NCBI GenBank assembly: GCA_039931775.1
Contig: JBDTRG010000019.1
Coordinates: forward strand, 12,380 to 76,379
Direction: 5' to 3'
From: CAIWHR01 sp039931775
GTDB lineage: Bacteria; Pseudomonadota; Gammaproteobacteria; Burkholderiales; Casimicrobiaceae
DNA: 64,000 nucleotides
The translations under genes were made by a program, and so were the position numbers. Of this stretch, positions 16,171 to 24,445 are shown one piece after another. The stretch's first letter is position 1; the number at the start of each line of letters is the position of its first letter. The notes below the pieces were generated by a model. That model was not told where the DNA came from and did no database searches. It saw only the letters and a list, made by a program, of their open reading frames with translations.

Positions 16171-17415
16171 ATGGAAACGTTCGACGCGCCCGCTGGAGCT
16201 ACGCGGCCGCCGGTGCCGGCGGGCGCGAATTCGGGTGGCACTCCGGATATCCGCCGCATGCATCGCTACCGCAACGAACGGATTCGGGCCGAGTTGCGCA
16301 AGCGCGACTATGCCGCGGGTCTTTTTTGCGACGCGATCAATGTCCGGTATGCCACGGGCAGCCGCAATATGCAGGTCTGGACCCTGCGCAATCCGGCACG
16401 GTACGTGTTCGTGGCAGCGGAAGGCCCAACGGTGATGTTCGAGTTCGGCGGATGCGACCATCTGGTGCGCGGCCTTGAAACCATCCAGGAGATCCGTCCG
16501 ACGACGAGCTGGTTCTACTTTACCTCGGGCCCCCGAATGGCCGAACACGCCAGGCGATGGGCGACCGAAATCGCGGACCTCGTCGGCAAACATGGCGGGG
16601 GCAACCGACGGTTGGCCGTCGATCGGGTGAACCCGGAGGGCTACGCCGCGCTGCAGGCACTCGGAATCGCCCTGCACGACGGGCAGGAGGTCGCCGAGCG
16701 GGCGCGCGCGATCAAGTCTGCGGACGAAATCGACTGCCTGCGCTCGGCCATTGCCGTTTGCGAAGGCGGATTGCAGCAGGTGCGCGACGCGCTGAAGCCC
16801 GGCGTGACGGAAAACCAGCTCCTCGCCACGCTCAACGCAGCCAACATCGCCGGTGGCGGCGAATACATCGAGACGAGACTGCTCACGGCCGGTCCGCGAA
16901 CGAATCCCTGGTTTCAGGAATCGAGCGAACGACCCATCGCAGCCGGCGAGCTGCTGGCCATCGATACCGACATGATCGGTCCCTACGGTTATTTCGCCGA
17001 TATGTCGCGAACATTCCTGTGCGGCGAGGGGCGCCCGACGGCGGAACAGAAGACGCTGTACGGTCTGGCACACGAGCAGGTCGCAACGAACACCGCTCTG
17101 CTGCGTCCCGGCGTCGGCTTCCGCGAGTTCATGGAGGCAAGCTGGGCGATGCCGGATCGGTACATCGCGCATCGCTACATGTCGCTCGTGCACGGCGCCG
17201 GACTGTGCGGCGAATATCCCTATATTCCCTATCCGACGGATTTCGAGCGCAAGGGCTACGACGGCCTGATCGAGGAGAACATGACGCTGTGCGTTGAGAG
17301 CTTCATCGGCGACGAGGCGGGCGGCGAGGGCGTTAAGCTGGAGCAACTGGTCCTGGTCACCAGCGACGGTCCACAGCCGCTGACGACGTTTCCCTTTGAA
17401 CGTGGACTTTTGTAG
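16171..17415 (+). CDS. M24-fold metalloenzyme, DddP-like (paralogue 3)
   Basis: A 414-residue third paralogue. Metal ligands Asp265, Asp267, Asp277, His341, Glu376 and Glu391 keep the identical spacing seen in the other two copies and recalled for DddP. Tyr336 (His-5) is kept, but Gly347 stands at His+6 in place of the DddP catalytic Asp, as in paralogue 1. Creatinase, another M24 relative, lacks the metal ligands, so it is a poorer model. A GGAG lies 7-10 bases before the ATG. It opens a plus-strand operon with an oligopeptide-type importer, an HD protein, an aldolase-fold protein and a DMSP-lyase-like cupin. Confidence 0.78.
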   Translation: METFDAPAGATRPPVPAGANSGGTPDIRRMHRYRNERIRAELRKRDYAAGLFCDAINVRYATGSRNMQVWTLRNPARYVFVAAEGPTVMFEFGGCDHLVRGLETIQEIRPTTSWFYFTSGPRMAEHARRWATEIADLVGKHGGGNRRLAVDRVNPEGYAALQALGIALHDGQEVAERARAIKSADEIDCLRSAIAVCEGGLQQVRDALKPGVTENQLLATLNAANIAGGGEYIETRLLTAGPRTNPWFQESSERPIAAGELLAIDTDMIGPYGYFADMSRTFLCGEGRPTAEQKTLYGLAHEQVATNTALLRPGVGFREFMEASWAMPDRYIAHRYMSLVHGAGLCGEYPYIPYPTDFERKGYDGLIEENMTLCVESFIGDEAGGEGVKLEQLVLVTSDGPQPLTTFPFERGLL

Positions 17416-17450
17416 CGCGACCGACATCAACGAATCGAGGAGAACGACGC

Positions 17451-19016
17451 ATGACGAAGCGATTGATAGAGCATCCTCCGGCGGATGAAAGCCTCCTGTC
17501 GCCGGGCCGGCGCACCTTCGGCGCCGGATTGATCGGCGCGACGGCCCTGGGCCTGCTCGGCGTACCCACGGCGGGAGCGCAGACCCGCAAGCGCGGGGGC
17601 ATCATCCGCGTCGCCTTCGTCGGCTCGCCGGTGAAGCTAGATCCGCATATCGCAGCGGGCAGCGAAGAGTGGACAATGCTGCGCAACGTCTATGACAACC
17701 TGGTCTGGACCGACGAGACGCTGACGGCGCGGCCCGAGCTCGCGGAGAGCTGGGAATCCACGCCCGATGCCATGGTGTGGACGTTCAAGCTTCGCAAGGG
17801 CGTCAAGTTCCACCATGGACGCGAACTGGATGCCGACGACGTCGTGTTCAGTTTCAATCGCATTCTCGATCCGGCCACGGCATCGCCCGCGCGTACCGTC
17901 TTTTCGATGATCGATCGTGTCGAGAAGGTCAATCCGCAGGTCGTGCGGTTTACCCTGAAGTCGCCGTTTGCGGAGTTTGCCCAGCTCGTCGGCGGCAGCT
18001 TTCAGGCCAAGATCGCCCCGCGCGACGTCAGCGACCTCAACAAGAATCCCACGGGAACGGGCGCGTTCAAGCTGACCGAGTTCGTGGCCGGCGATCACAT
18101 CACGCTGGTTCGAAACGATGCCTACTGGCGCGACGGCGAGCCGTATCTCGACCAGGTCCGCTTCGTCTATTTGCCCGAGGAGGCGGCGCACATCGCCGGC
18201 ATGATGAGCGGGGACCTCGACATGACGTGGTGGCCATCGGCGGAGGTCATTCCGATCTATCAGTCCAACAAGGACATCACCGTCTCGATCGCACAGAGCC
18301 TCGGCTACCAGCCGATCGTCATGCGGGTGGACCAGCCGCCCTTCGACAAGCCCGAGGTCCGGCGTGCGTTCCGGCTACTGTGCAATCGGGAGTCCCTCAA
18401 GAAGACCGCGCTGGGAAACCTGAACGTGCCGGTCAGCAACGATCATCCGATCCCCCCGTTCAGCGCGATGTACATGGAGCAGAAGCCCCTGGGGCAGGAT
18501 ATCGACACGGCAAAAAAATTGCTTGCCGATGCCGGATACAAGGACGGGCTCGACATCGAGATGATGGCCTGGACCGGTCGAGCGGGCCTGGTGCAGTCGG
18601 CGCTGGGATTCCAGGACATGGCCAAGAAGGCGAACGTGCGCATCCGGGTGAACACGGTGCCTTCCGATATCTTTCTCAGCAAATACTGGCTGAAGCACAA
18701 CTTTTTCGTCACCAACTGGAACGGTCGAACGACGCTGTACGAGATGCTGGCGCTGACCTATCAGTCGAACGCGACGTGGAACGAAAGCCAGTGGAAGTCG
18801 AAGAAGATGGACGATCTGATCGAGCTCGTTCGCCGCGAGCAGAACGAGGCGAAGCGCAAGGCGGTCTTCGCCGAGGTTCAGAAGATGTTCATCGAAGACA
18901 GTCCGGTGATCATTGCCTATCATCGCCCATCGGTGATCGCCTATCGCAAGCAACTCGTGGGATTCACGCCGCATCCGAGCGGATGGCTGGATTTCCGGCG
19001 GGCGTCGCTCGCCTGA
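17451..19016 (+). CDS. Tat-exported ABC substrate-binding protein, family 5 (DppA/OppA type)
   Basis: A 521-residue periplasmic solute-binding protein. A twin-arginine stretch (GRRTFGAGLIGATALGLLG) at about 19-37 precedes a signal cleavage near AGA. The mature part has the family 5 hallmarks: PHIAAGSEEW near the start, ESWESTPDAMVWTFKLRKGV and GTGAFKL. This family binds peptides but also opines, nickel-chelates, sugars and osmolytes. It lies 35 bp after DddP-like paralogue 3 and leads the importer genes, so its ligand is probably the substrate of that operon rather than a peptide (inference). Confidence 0.87.
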   Translation: MTKRLIEHPPADESLLSPGRRTFGAGLIGATALGLLGVPTAGAQTRKRGGIIRVAFVGSPVKLDPHIAAGSEEWTMLRNVYDNLVWTDETLTARPELAESWESTPDAMVWTFKLRKGVKFHHGRELDADDVVFSFNRILDPATASPARTVFSMIDRVEKVNPQVVRFTLKSPFAEFAQLVGGSFQAKIAPRDVSDLNKNPTGTGAFKLTEFVAGDHITLVRNDAYWRDGEPYLDQVRFVYLPEEAAHIAGMMSGDLDMTWWPSAEVIPIYQSNKDITVSIAQSLGYQPIVMRVDQPPFDKPEVRRAFRLLCNRESLKKTALGNLNVPVSNDHPIPPFSAMYMEQKPLGQDIDTAKKLLADAGYKDGLDIEMMAWTGRAGLVQSALGFQDMAKKANVRIRVNTVPSDIFLSKYWLKHNFFVTNWNGRTTLYEMLALTYQSNATWNESQWKSKKMDDLIELVRREQNEAKRKAVFAEVQKMFIEDSPVIIAYHRPSVIAYRKQLVGFTPHPSGWLDFRRASLA

Positions 19017-19040
19017 CTTGCCGCAGTCGTCGAAAATCGA

Positions 19041-19084
19041 GGGGGCCGGGGCACCGTCCGGCAGGTCAGTGCGCCGGCCCCGGC
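19041..19084 (+). other. Stem-loop between binding-protein and permease genes
   Basis: An 8-bp inverted repeat, GCCGGGGC at 19045-19052 and GCCCCGGC at 19077-19084, with an alternative pairing GGGGCCGG / CCGGCCCC. It lies in the 126 bp between the binding protein and its first permease. Such structures commonly protect the 5-prime mRNA or attenuate downstream genes so that the binding protein is made in excess. There is no U-tract. Confidence 0.45.
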
Positions 19085-19142
19085 ATGATCGCGTGAGAGC
19101 CCTTCGGCGAACCGCCTTCGGCGCGCCGCGGACGGACGAGGC

Positions 19143-20099
19143 GTGAATTCGCTCGCGCGCTTTGTCGTTCGGCGGCTGGCGCTCCTCGTACTTACGCTCT
19201 TCGCGGTATCCGTGCTGATCTTCTCGATCACGCAGCTCCTGCCCGGGGATGTCGCGACGATGATCCTCGGCATGCAGGCGACCCCGCAGGACCTCGCGAC
19301 ATTGCGGGCGCAGCTCGGCCTGGATCAACCCGCCATCGTTCAGTTCGGCCGCTGGCTGGCGGGTATCCTTCAAGGCGACCTGGGGACGTCTACGCGATTC
19401 CAGCGACCCGTCATCGACATCATCGGTCCTCCGCTCAGGAATTCGCTCGTTCTCGGCGCGGCCGGCATCCTGTTCGCCGTTCCTCTTGGTTTGGCGCTGG
19501 GCCTCTTCTGCGCGCTCCGGCGCAATTCGGCGGCGGATTACGCCATTTCCTCGATCACGATCTTCGCCGCCGCCATGCCGGAGTTCGTGACCGGCGGGTT
19601 GATGATCATCGTCTTCAGCACCTGGCTGGGATGGCTGCCTCCGTTTGCCGGTGCGGGGGGCACGACGAGAACCCTCGTCCAATCCGCGTCCGAGCTGATC
19701 ATGCCGGTTGCATCGCTGTCTTTGGTGATCCTCGCCTACATCCTGCGCATGATGCGCGCGAGCACGGTCGAGGTTCTGGACAGCGCGTTCGTGAAAGCGG
19801 CGCTGCTCAAGGGCCTCGACCGGCGTCGCGTCATCCTGTTCCACGTGCTTCCCGTGGCGCTGGGGCCGACGTTGTCGGTGATCGCGCTGTCCATCGGATG
19901 GATGGCCGGTGGCCTCGTGATCGTCGAAAGCCTGTTCGGCTATCCGGGAATCGGGCGAATGCTGGTGTTCGTCATTCGCAACCGGGACGTTCCTCTGCTG
20001 CAGGCCATAACGCTCATCATTGCGGCGGTCTACGCGATCGCCAATCTCGCCGCCGATATCGGTCAGCGCCTGTTGGATCCGCGGGTGGGGACGGCATGA
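19143..20099 (+). CDS. Oligopeptide-type ABC permease (DppB family)
   Basis: A 318-residue inner membrane permease with about six membrane segments. It starts with the conserved N-terminal RRLALLVLTLFAVSVLIFSI and contains LLPGDVATMILG, typical of DppB/OppB proteins. The start is GTG with a closely spaced GAGG. The stop overlaps the next permease start (ATGA). It would pair with the permease at 20096. Confidence 0.9.
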   Translation: MNSLARFVVRRLALLVLTLFAVSVLIFSITQLLPGDVATMILGMQATPQDLATLRAQLGLDQPAIVQFGRWLAGILQGDLGTSTRFQRPVIDIIGPPLRNSLVLGAAGILFAVPLGLALGLFCALRRNSAADYAISSITIFAAAMPEFVTGGLMIIVFSTWLGWLPPFAGAGGTTRTLVQSASELIMPVASLSLVILAYILRMMRASTVEVLDSAFVKAALLKGLDRRRVILFHVLPVALGPTLSVIALSIGWMAGGLVIVESLFGYPGIGRMLVFVIRNRDVPLLQAITLIIAAVYAIANLAADIGQRLLDPRVGTA

Positions 20100-20971
20100 C
20101 CGATCAGGCCGCAGCCGCGCCGTTGACCGCCGGCGTCGAATCCGGCCGGACGGGGCGTTCGTGGCGCGCCCGGCTCGTCGTACCCGCCGCCGTGGTGCTG
20201 ATCTATCTGCTGCTCGCGGCATTCGGCGAAGCGCTCGCGCCGTATTCCGCAACGGATTTCAACACCGGGCCCCCGCTCAATGCGCCGAGCTGGGCCCACC
20301 TTTTCGGCACCGACGGATTCGGTCGCGATGTTTTCAGCCGGGTCCTTGTCGGCACGCGTACGATTCTACTGTTGTCGATCGCGGCGACGCTTTTCGGAGT
20401 CGGGGTTGGGGGCGGCATCGGCCTGGTTTCAGGGTATCGCGGCGGCATGCTCGATGAAATACTGATGCGACTGGTCGACATACTTCTGGCGTTGCCGGGG
20501 CTGTTGCTGGCAATTCTTATTCTCACCTCGCTCGGGCCTTCATCGCTCAACCTCGTCGTCTCGATTGCCATCGTCTTCGTACCGAAATCAGCCCGCATCG
20601 CGCGAAGCGCCATCCTTCCGCTGCGCGGCCACGGCTATGTCGAAGCCGCCCGGCTTCGCGGCGCGAGCACGACGATGATCGTTTTTCGCGAACTGCTTCC
20701 CAACGTGCTCCCCGAATTGATCGTCGAGTTCTGCCTGCGTTTCGCCTACGCACTCCTGTTGATTTCGTCGCTGGGCTTCCTTGGGTTCGGCGTGCAGCCC
20801 CCGACCCCGGATTGGGGACTCATGATCAGCGAGGCGCGCAACTATGTCTCGATAGCCCCCTGGGCGGTCCTTTTCCCCGCACTCGCCATCGGGATTCTGG
20901 TCGTGGCGGTGAATGCGCTGGCCGATGCGCTGGCGTCCACCGGAGAGCGGCGTGCCGAACAGTATCTCTGA
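20096..20971 (+). CDS. Oligopeptide-type ABC permease (DppC family)
   Basis: A 291-residue inner membrane permease. After an N-terminal extension of about 20 residues and the first membrane segment comes HLFGTDGFGRDVFSRVLVGT, the conserved DppC/OppC periplasmic motif. The coupling loop EAARLRGASTTMIVFRELLP meets the ATPase. Four-base overlap with the DppB-type gene and 20 bp to the ATPase gene show a single transport operon. Confidence 0.9.
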   Translation: MTDQAAAAPLTAGVESGRTGRSWRARLVVPAAVVLIYLLLAAFGEALAPYSATDFNTGPPLNAPSWAHLFGTDGFGRDVFSRVLVGTRTILLLSIAATLFGVGVGGGIGLVSGYRGGMLDEILMRLVDILLALPGLLLAILILTSLGPSSLNLVVSIAIVFVPKSARIARSAILPLRGHGYVEAARLRGASTTMIVFRELLPNVLPELIVEFCLRFAYALLLISSLGFLGFGVQPPTPDWGLMISEARNYVSIAPWAVLFPALAIGILVVAVNALADALASTGERRAEQYL

Positions 20972-20991
20972 GCCGGGAGGCGCGTAACGCC

Positions 20992-23016
20992 ATGGCGCTG
21001 CTCGAAGTCGCCGATCTCGCCGTCGACTACTCGTCGGCGCGCGGCACCGTCCAGGCCGTCCGTGACGTCACGTTCGAACTCGAGCGCGACGAGGTGCTCG
21101 GGATCGTCGGCGAGTCGGGGTCCGGAAAGAGCACGCTCGCACATGCGATCCTCGGATATCGATTGAAGGGGACCTCGAGACTGCAGGGGCGCGTGACGTT
21201 CGACGGCGTGTCGCTGCTCGATTGTCCACCCGCCGTGCTCCGGCGCACCTGGGGTCGGCGTATGGCGATCGTCCATCAGAATCCACTTGCCTCGTTGACC
21301 CCGACCATGCGCGTCGGCGAGCAGATCGCCGAAACCCTTCGCCAGCACCGGGGAGCAACGCACGTCGATTCGCGGTCCGCAGTCGCCGCCTGCCTGCGTT
21401 CGGTCGGGCTGCCGGAAGGAAGCGATATCGCCCGGCGCTATCCGCATCAATTGAGCGGCGGTCAACGCCAGCGGATCACGATCGCGATCGCGTTGAGCCT
21501 CGAACCGGACCTCATGATCCTGGACGAGCCGACCACGAACCTGGATGCGACGACCGAGGCGGTGATCCTCGACCTCTTGGGCGAGATCAAGGCCCGCACG
21601 CATACGGCGATGGTCTACATCAGCCACAATCTCGGCGTCATCGCCCGCGTGGCAACGCGCGTTGCGGTCATGTATGCGGGCGAATTCGTCGAATACGGCC
21701 GGGTTGATGATATCTTCCGGTCGCCCGCTCATCCTTATACCCGGGCCCTTCTGGCCTGCCGGCCGCGGGCCGGCCAAACGAAGCGCGACGCCAGCCTGCA
21801 ATGGATAGGGGGTGAAATCCGCGTCCGGCAGGAACGAGCCGTCGAATGCATCTTTCGCGATCGTTGCCCCGCGAAGACCGATCCGTGTGCGGTGGCGCCC
21901 GGGTGGAGTGACATGGCGAGCGGGCATTCGGTACGGTGCTGGAACGCATCCGTCAGCGCGCAGATCGCCCCGGCCTCCGGTCCGGCAACCGACCTGCAGC
22001 CGACCGACGATATCGTGCTCGACGCGTCGCAAATCCGCAAGACATTCGGGCGGCGTTCCAATTCCGTGCGGGCAGTCAACGACGTCTCGATGCGCGTTCG
22101 ACGCGGCGCGATCGTCGGTCTCGTCGGAGAAAGCGGGTCCGGCAAGAGCACGTTGCTGCGCTGCATTGCGGGCCTCGAGGTCGCCGACGGGGGAAAGACA
22201 GCCTACCTGGGCGCGGACATTCCGGCCAGCCTCGCGGCGCGTGACCGGGAGATCCTGAAGACGATGCAGATGGTCTTCCAGGATCCGGAGTCCACGCTGA
22301 ACCCGTCGCTCACCATCGGCACGACGCTGCGGCGGCACTTGAAGTCGTTTCGCCCCGTCGACTCGAGCGAGGCCGACCGGCGAATCGAACGAGCGCTCGA
22401 GCAGGTGCGCCTCGGCCCGCAGTACCAGCACCGCCTCCCTCGGGAGCTGAGCGGCGGGGAAAAACAGCGGATCGCGATTGCCCGCGCGTTTCTTTCCGCA
22501 CCCGAACTCGTCCTGTGCGACGAGCCGCTTTCCTCGCTCGACGTTTCGGTCCAATCCGCCATCTGCCAGTTGCTTCTCGATCTCCAGCGCGACAGCCACG
22601 CTTCGTACGTTTTCGTGTCGCACGACCTTTCCATCGTGAGATACATGGCGGATCGGATCACCGTGATGTACCTTGGCGAAGTGATCGAGGAGGGCAGCGC
22701 CCAGAGCTTCGACCAGCCTCCGGTGCATCCCTATACGGAGGCCCTGTTCTCGGCAACGCAGCTGCCGGACCCGGCGGCGAAGTCGCAGCGCGTGCGGTTG
22801 GTCGGACAGATCTCGGAGGCGGACAAGTATGGGCTCGGTTGTATATTCAACTCGCGCTGCCATCGCAGGAAAGGCCCCGAATGCGCCGACGCGTTCCCCC
22901 CTTGGCAGGAGCTGCCCGAACGGCGTTACCGATGCCACTGGAGTGCGCCGGAGCTGCGCGGGTTGCAGGAGGGCGGCATAGGCGCCACACCCGTGGCGCC
23001 GTACGCCGATCGCTGA
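20992..23016 (+). CDS. Fused double ABC ATPase (DppD-DppF type)
   Basis: A 674-residue protein with two complete ABC ATPase halves for the importer just upstream. Walker A GESGSGKST occurs at 40-48 and again at 379-387, with LSGGQ and LSGGE signatures and Walker B motifs ILDEP and LCDEP. Each half ends in the oligopeptide-transporter C-terminal region with clustered cysteines (CIFRDRCPAKTDPC; CIFNSRC through GPEC), possibly for an iron-sulfur cluster as in DppD. GGGAGG at 20975-20980 supports this start over any upstream one, which would overlap the permease. The 31 bp to the HD protein suggest one transcript. Confidence 0.9.
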   Translation: MALLEVADLAVDYSSARGTVQAVRDVTFELERDEVLGIVGESGSGKSTLAHAILGYRLKGTSRLQGRVTFDGVSLLDCPPAVLRRTWGRRMAIVHQNPLASLTPTMRVGEQIAETLRQHRGATHVDSRSAVAACLRSVGLPEGSDIARRYPHQLSGGQRQRITIAIALSLEPDLMILDEPTTNLDATTEAVILDLLGEIKARTHTAMVYISHNLGVIARVATRVAVMYAGEFVEYGRVDDIFRSPAHPYTRALLACRPRAGQTKRDASLQWIGGEIRVRQERAVECIFRDRCPAKTDPCAVAPGWSDMASGHSVRCWNASVSAQIAPASGPATDLQPTDDIVLDASQIRKTFGRRSNSVRAVNDVSMRVRRGAIVGLVGESGSGKSTLLRCIAGLEVADGGKTAYLGADIPASLAARDREILKTMQMVFQDPESTLNPSLTIGTTLRRHLKSFRPVDSSEADRRIERALEQVRLGPQYQHRLPRELSGGEKQRIAIARAFLSAPELVLCDEPLSSLDVSVQSAICQLLLDLQRDSHASYVFVSHDLSIVRYMADRITVMYLGEVIEEGSAQSFDQPPVHPYTEALFSATQLPDPAAKSQRVRLVGQISEADKYGLGCIFNSRCHRRKGPECADAFPPWQELPERRYRCHWSAPELRGLQEGGIGATPVAPYADR

Positions 23017-23047
23017 TTTCACGTTTCGGGAACCACGGAGGGCTTCG

Positions 23048-23620
23048 ATGGAAATACGATTCACTCGACTGGCCGACGGGACGGCGGAGGAATACCGATT
23101 CCTCGACGCGCTCGATCACGATTTGAATCGGTCGACCGTCGACGCCCTCGTCGCGATGTTCCGAGGGACCGACCGCCAGACCGGTTATCCGGTAACCCCG
23201 ATGCAGCATGCGCTGCAGACGGCCACGCGCGCGCTGCGCGACGGCGCGGACGAAGAAACGGTGTTCGCATCGCTGTTTCACGACATCGCCGACCGGATAT
23301 CGCCGACCAATCACTCGACCGTCGGGGCCGAGATCCTGCGTCCCTACATCGGGCCGCGAACGCACTGGATTCTCGCCCATCATGCGATCTTCCAGGGCTA
23401 CTATTACTGGCACCACCTCGGCCGGGACCGAAATGCGCGAGAGAAGTATCGCGGCCATCCCCATTTCGATGCCTGCGAGGAGTTTTGCGCGCGCTGGGAT
23501 TCCATATCCTTCGATCCGAACTACGACACCCTTCCGCTCGATGAATTCATGCCCATCGTCCGGCGGGTCCTCGATCGCGTCCCCAACGCCCTTTGGCGCA
23601 ATCAGGAGAGCGCAGCATGA
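23048..23620 (+). CDS. HD-domain protein, candidate mixed-valent diiron oxygenase
   Basis: A 190-residue HD-domain protein, the size of the phosphonate oxygenase PhnZ. His54 and His78-Asp79 form the H...HD core with a spacing of 24 residues, as I recall for PhnZ. Further possible iron ligands are His89, His111/112, His122/123 and the Asp in ARWDSISFDP (Asp151). PhnZ, TmpB and myo-inositol oxygenase use this fold to oxidise carbon next to phosphonate, quaternary-amine phosphonate or alcohol groups; other HD proteins are hydrolases, so oxygenase activity is only a suggestion. Its neighbours (importer, aldolase-fold and cupin genes) make a catabolic enzyme more likely than a signalling nucleotidase. 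The stop overlaps the next start (ATGA). Confidence 0.65.
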   Translation: MEIRFTRLADGTAEEYRFLDALDHDLNRSTVDALVAMFRGTDRQTGYPVTPMQHALQTATRALRDGADEETVFASLFHDIADRISPTNHSTVGAEILRPYIGPRTHWILAHHAIFQGYYYWHHLGRDRNAREKYRGHPHFDACEEFCARWDSISFDPNYDTLPLDEFMPIVRRVLDRVPNALWRNQESAA

Positions 23621-24378
23621 GCGTCAACGCGCCGCGCGTCGCACATGCGCGCTACAGCCCCGCCGAATGGAAACAGCGGGTCGACCTCGCCGCCTGTTAC
23701 CGCCTTGCCGATCGCTACCGGATGGGAAAGGTGATCTGGAACCACATCACGGCGCGGATACCCGATGCTCCCGATGAGATACTCGTGTTCGCACTGGGTT
23801 GCCGGTACGACGAGGTGACGGCGTCGAATCTCGTCAAGGTCTCGCTCGATGGAACGGTGGTCGACGGGCCGACGGAGTCATTGAATTTTGCCGCCTACGT
23901 CATTCACGGCGGGATTTACGCGGCGCGCCCTGAGGTGATGTGCGTAATGCACACGCACAGCCGCGGCGGACAGGCGGTCGCCTGCCTCGAGGAGGGCTTG
24001 CTGCCGCTATCCCAGGAAGCGATGATGTTCCATGGCGACACCGCGTACCACGCCTACGAAGGTATATCGGACGACACGGCCGAAAGCGATCGTCTGGCCG
24101 CCGATCTCGCCGACAAGCATCAGATGATCCTCAGGAGCCACGGATTGATGACAGTGGGACAGTCGGTCGGAGAGGCTTTCTGGCGGATGTACATGCTCGA
24201 GATGGCATGTGCGCTGCAGATCGACGTTCTTTCCACTGGGCGTCCGTACATTCTGCAGCCTCCCGACGTCTGCGCAAACGTGCGCGCGCAATACGAGCGC
24301 GATTTCTTTCCCGGCCGGTACGAATGGCCGGCGTTCCTTCGCTACCTGGATCGCGTCGATCCGGACTACGCGAGCTGA
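23617..24378 (+). CDS. Class II aldolase/adducin-family protein
   Basis: A 253-residue class II aldolase-fold protein. The zinc site is present: His112 and His114 in MHTHSRGG and His175 in RSHGL, with the same 61-residue gap between second and third His as in fuculose-phosphate aldolase FucA. The FucA catalytic Glu73 appears to align with Ala93, so classical retro-aldol chemistry may be lost; decarboxylases and other lyases of this fold show similar changes. The ATG at 23617 overlaps the HD gene stop and has CAGGAG upstream. Substrate unknown; likely a step in the operon pathway. Confidence 0.75.
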   Translation: MSVNAPRVAHARYSPAEWKQRVDLAACYRLADRYRMGKVIWNHITARIPDAPDEILVFALGCRYDEVTASNLVKVSLDGTVVDGPTESLNFAAYVIHGGIYAARPEVMCVMHTHSRGGQAVACLEEGLLPLSQEAMMFHGDTAYHAYEGISDDTAESDRLAADLADKHQMILRSHGLMTVGQSVGEAFWRMYMLEMACALQIDVLSTGRPYILQPPDVCANVRAQYERDFFPGRYEWPAFLRYLDRVDPDYAS

Positions 24379-24445
24379 GGATTCGTCGGCCACATTCTGC
24401 GCAAGCGCCGGTCGATTCGAAATCACGTCGGCGTTTCCACGTCTC

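Noticed and set aside
18375..20252. Minus-strand open frame of 625 codons
   Set aside because: It covers the binding-protein and permease genes in antisense and is composed of low-complexity Arg-rich sequence.
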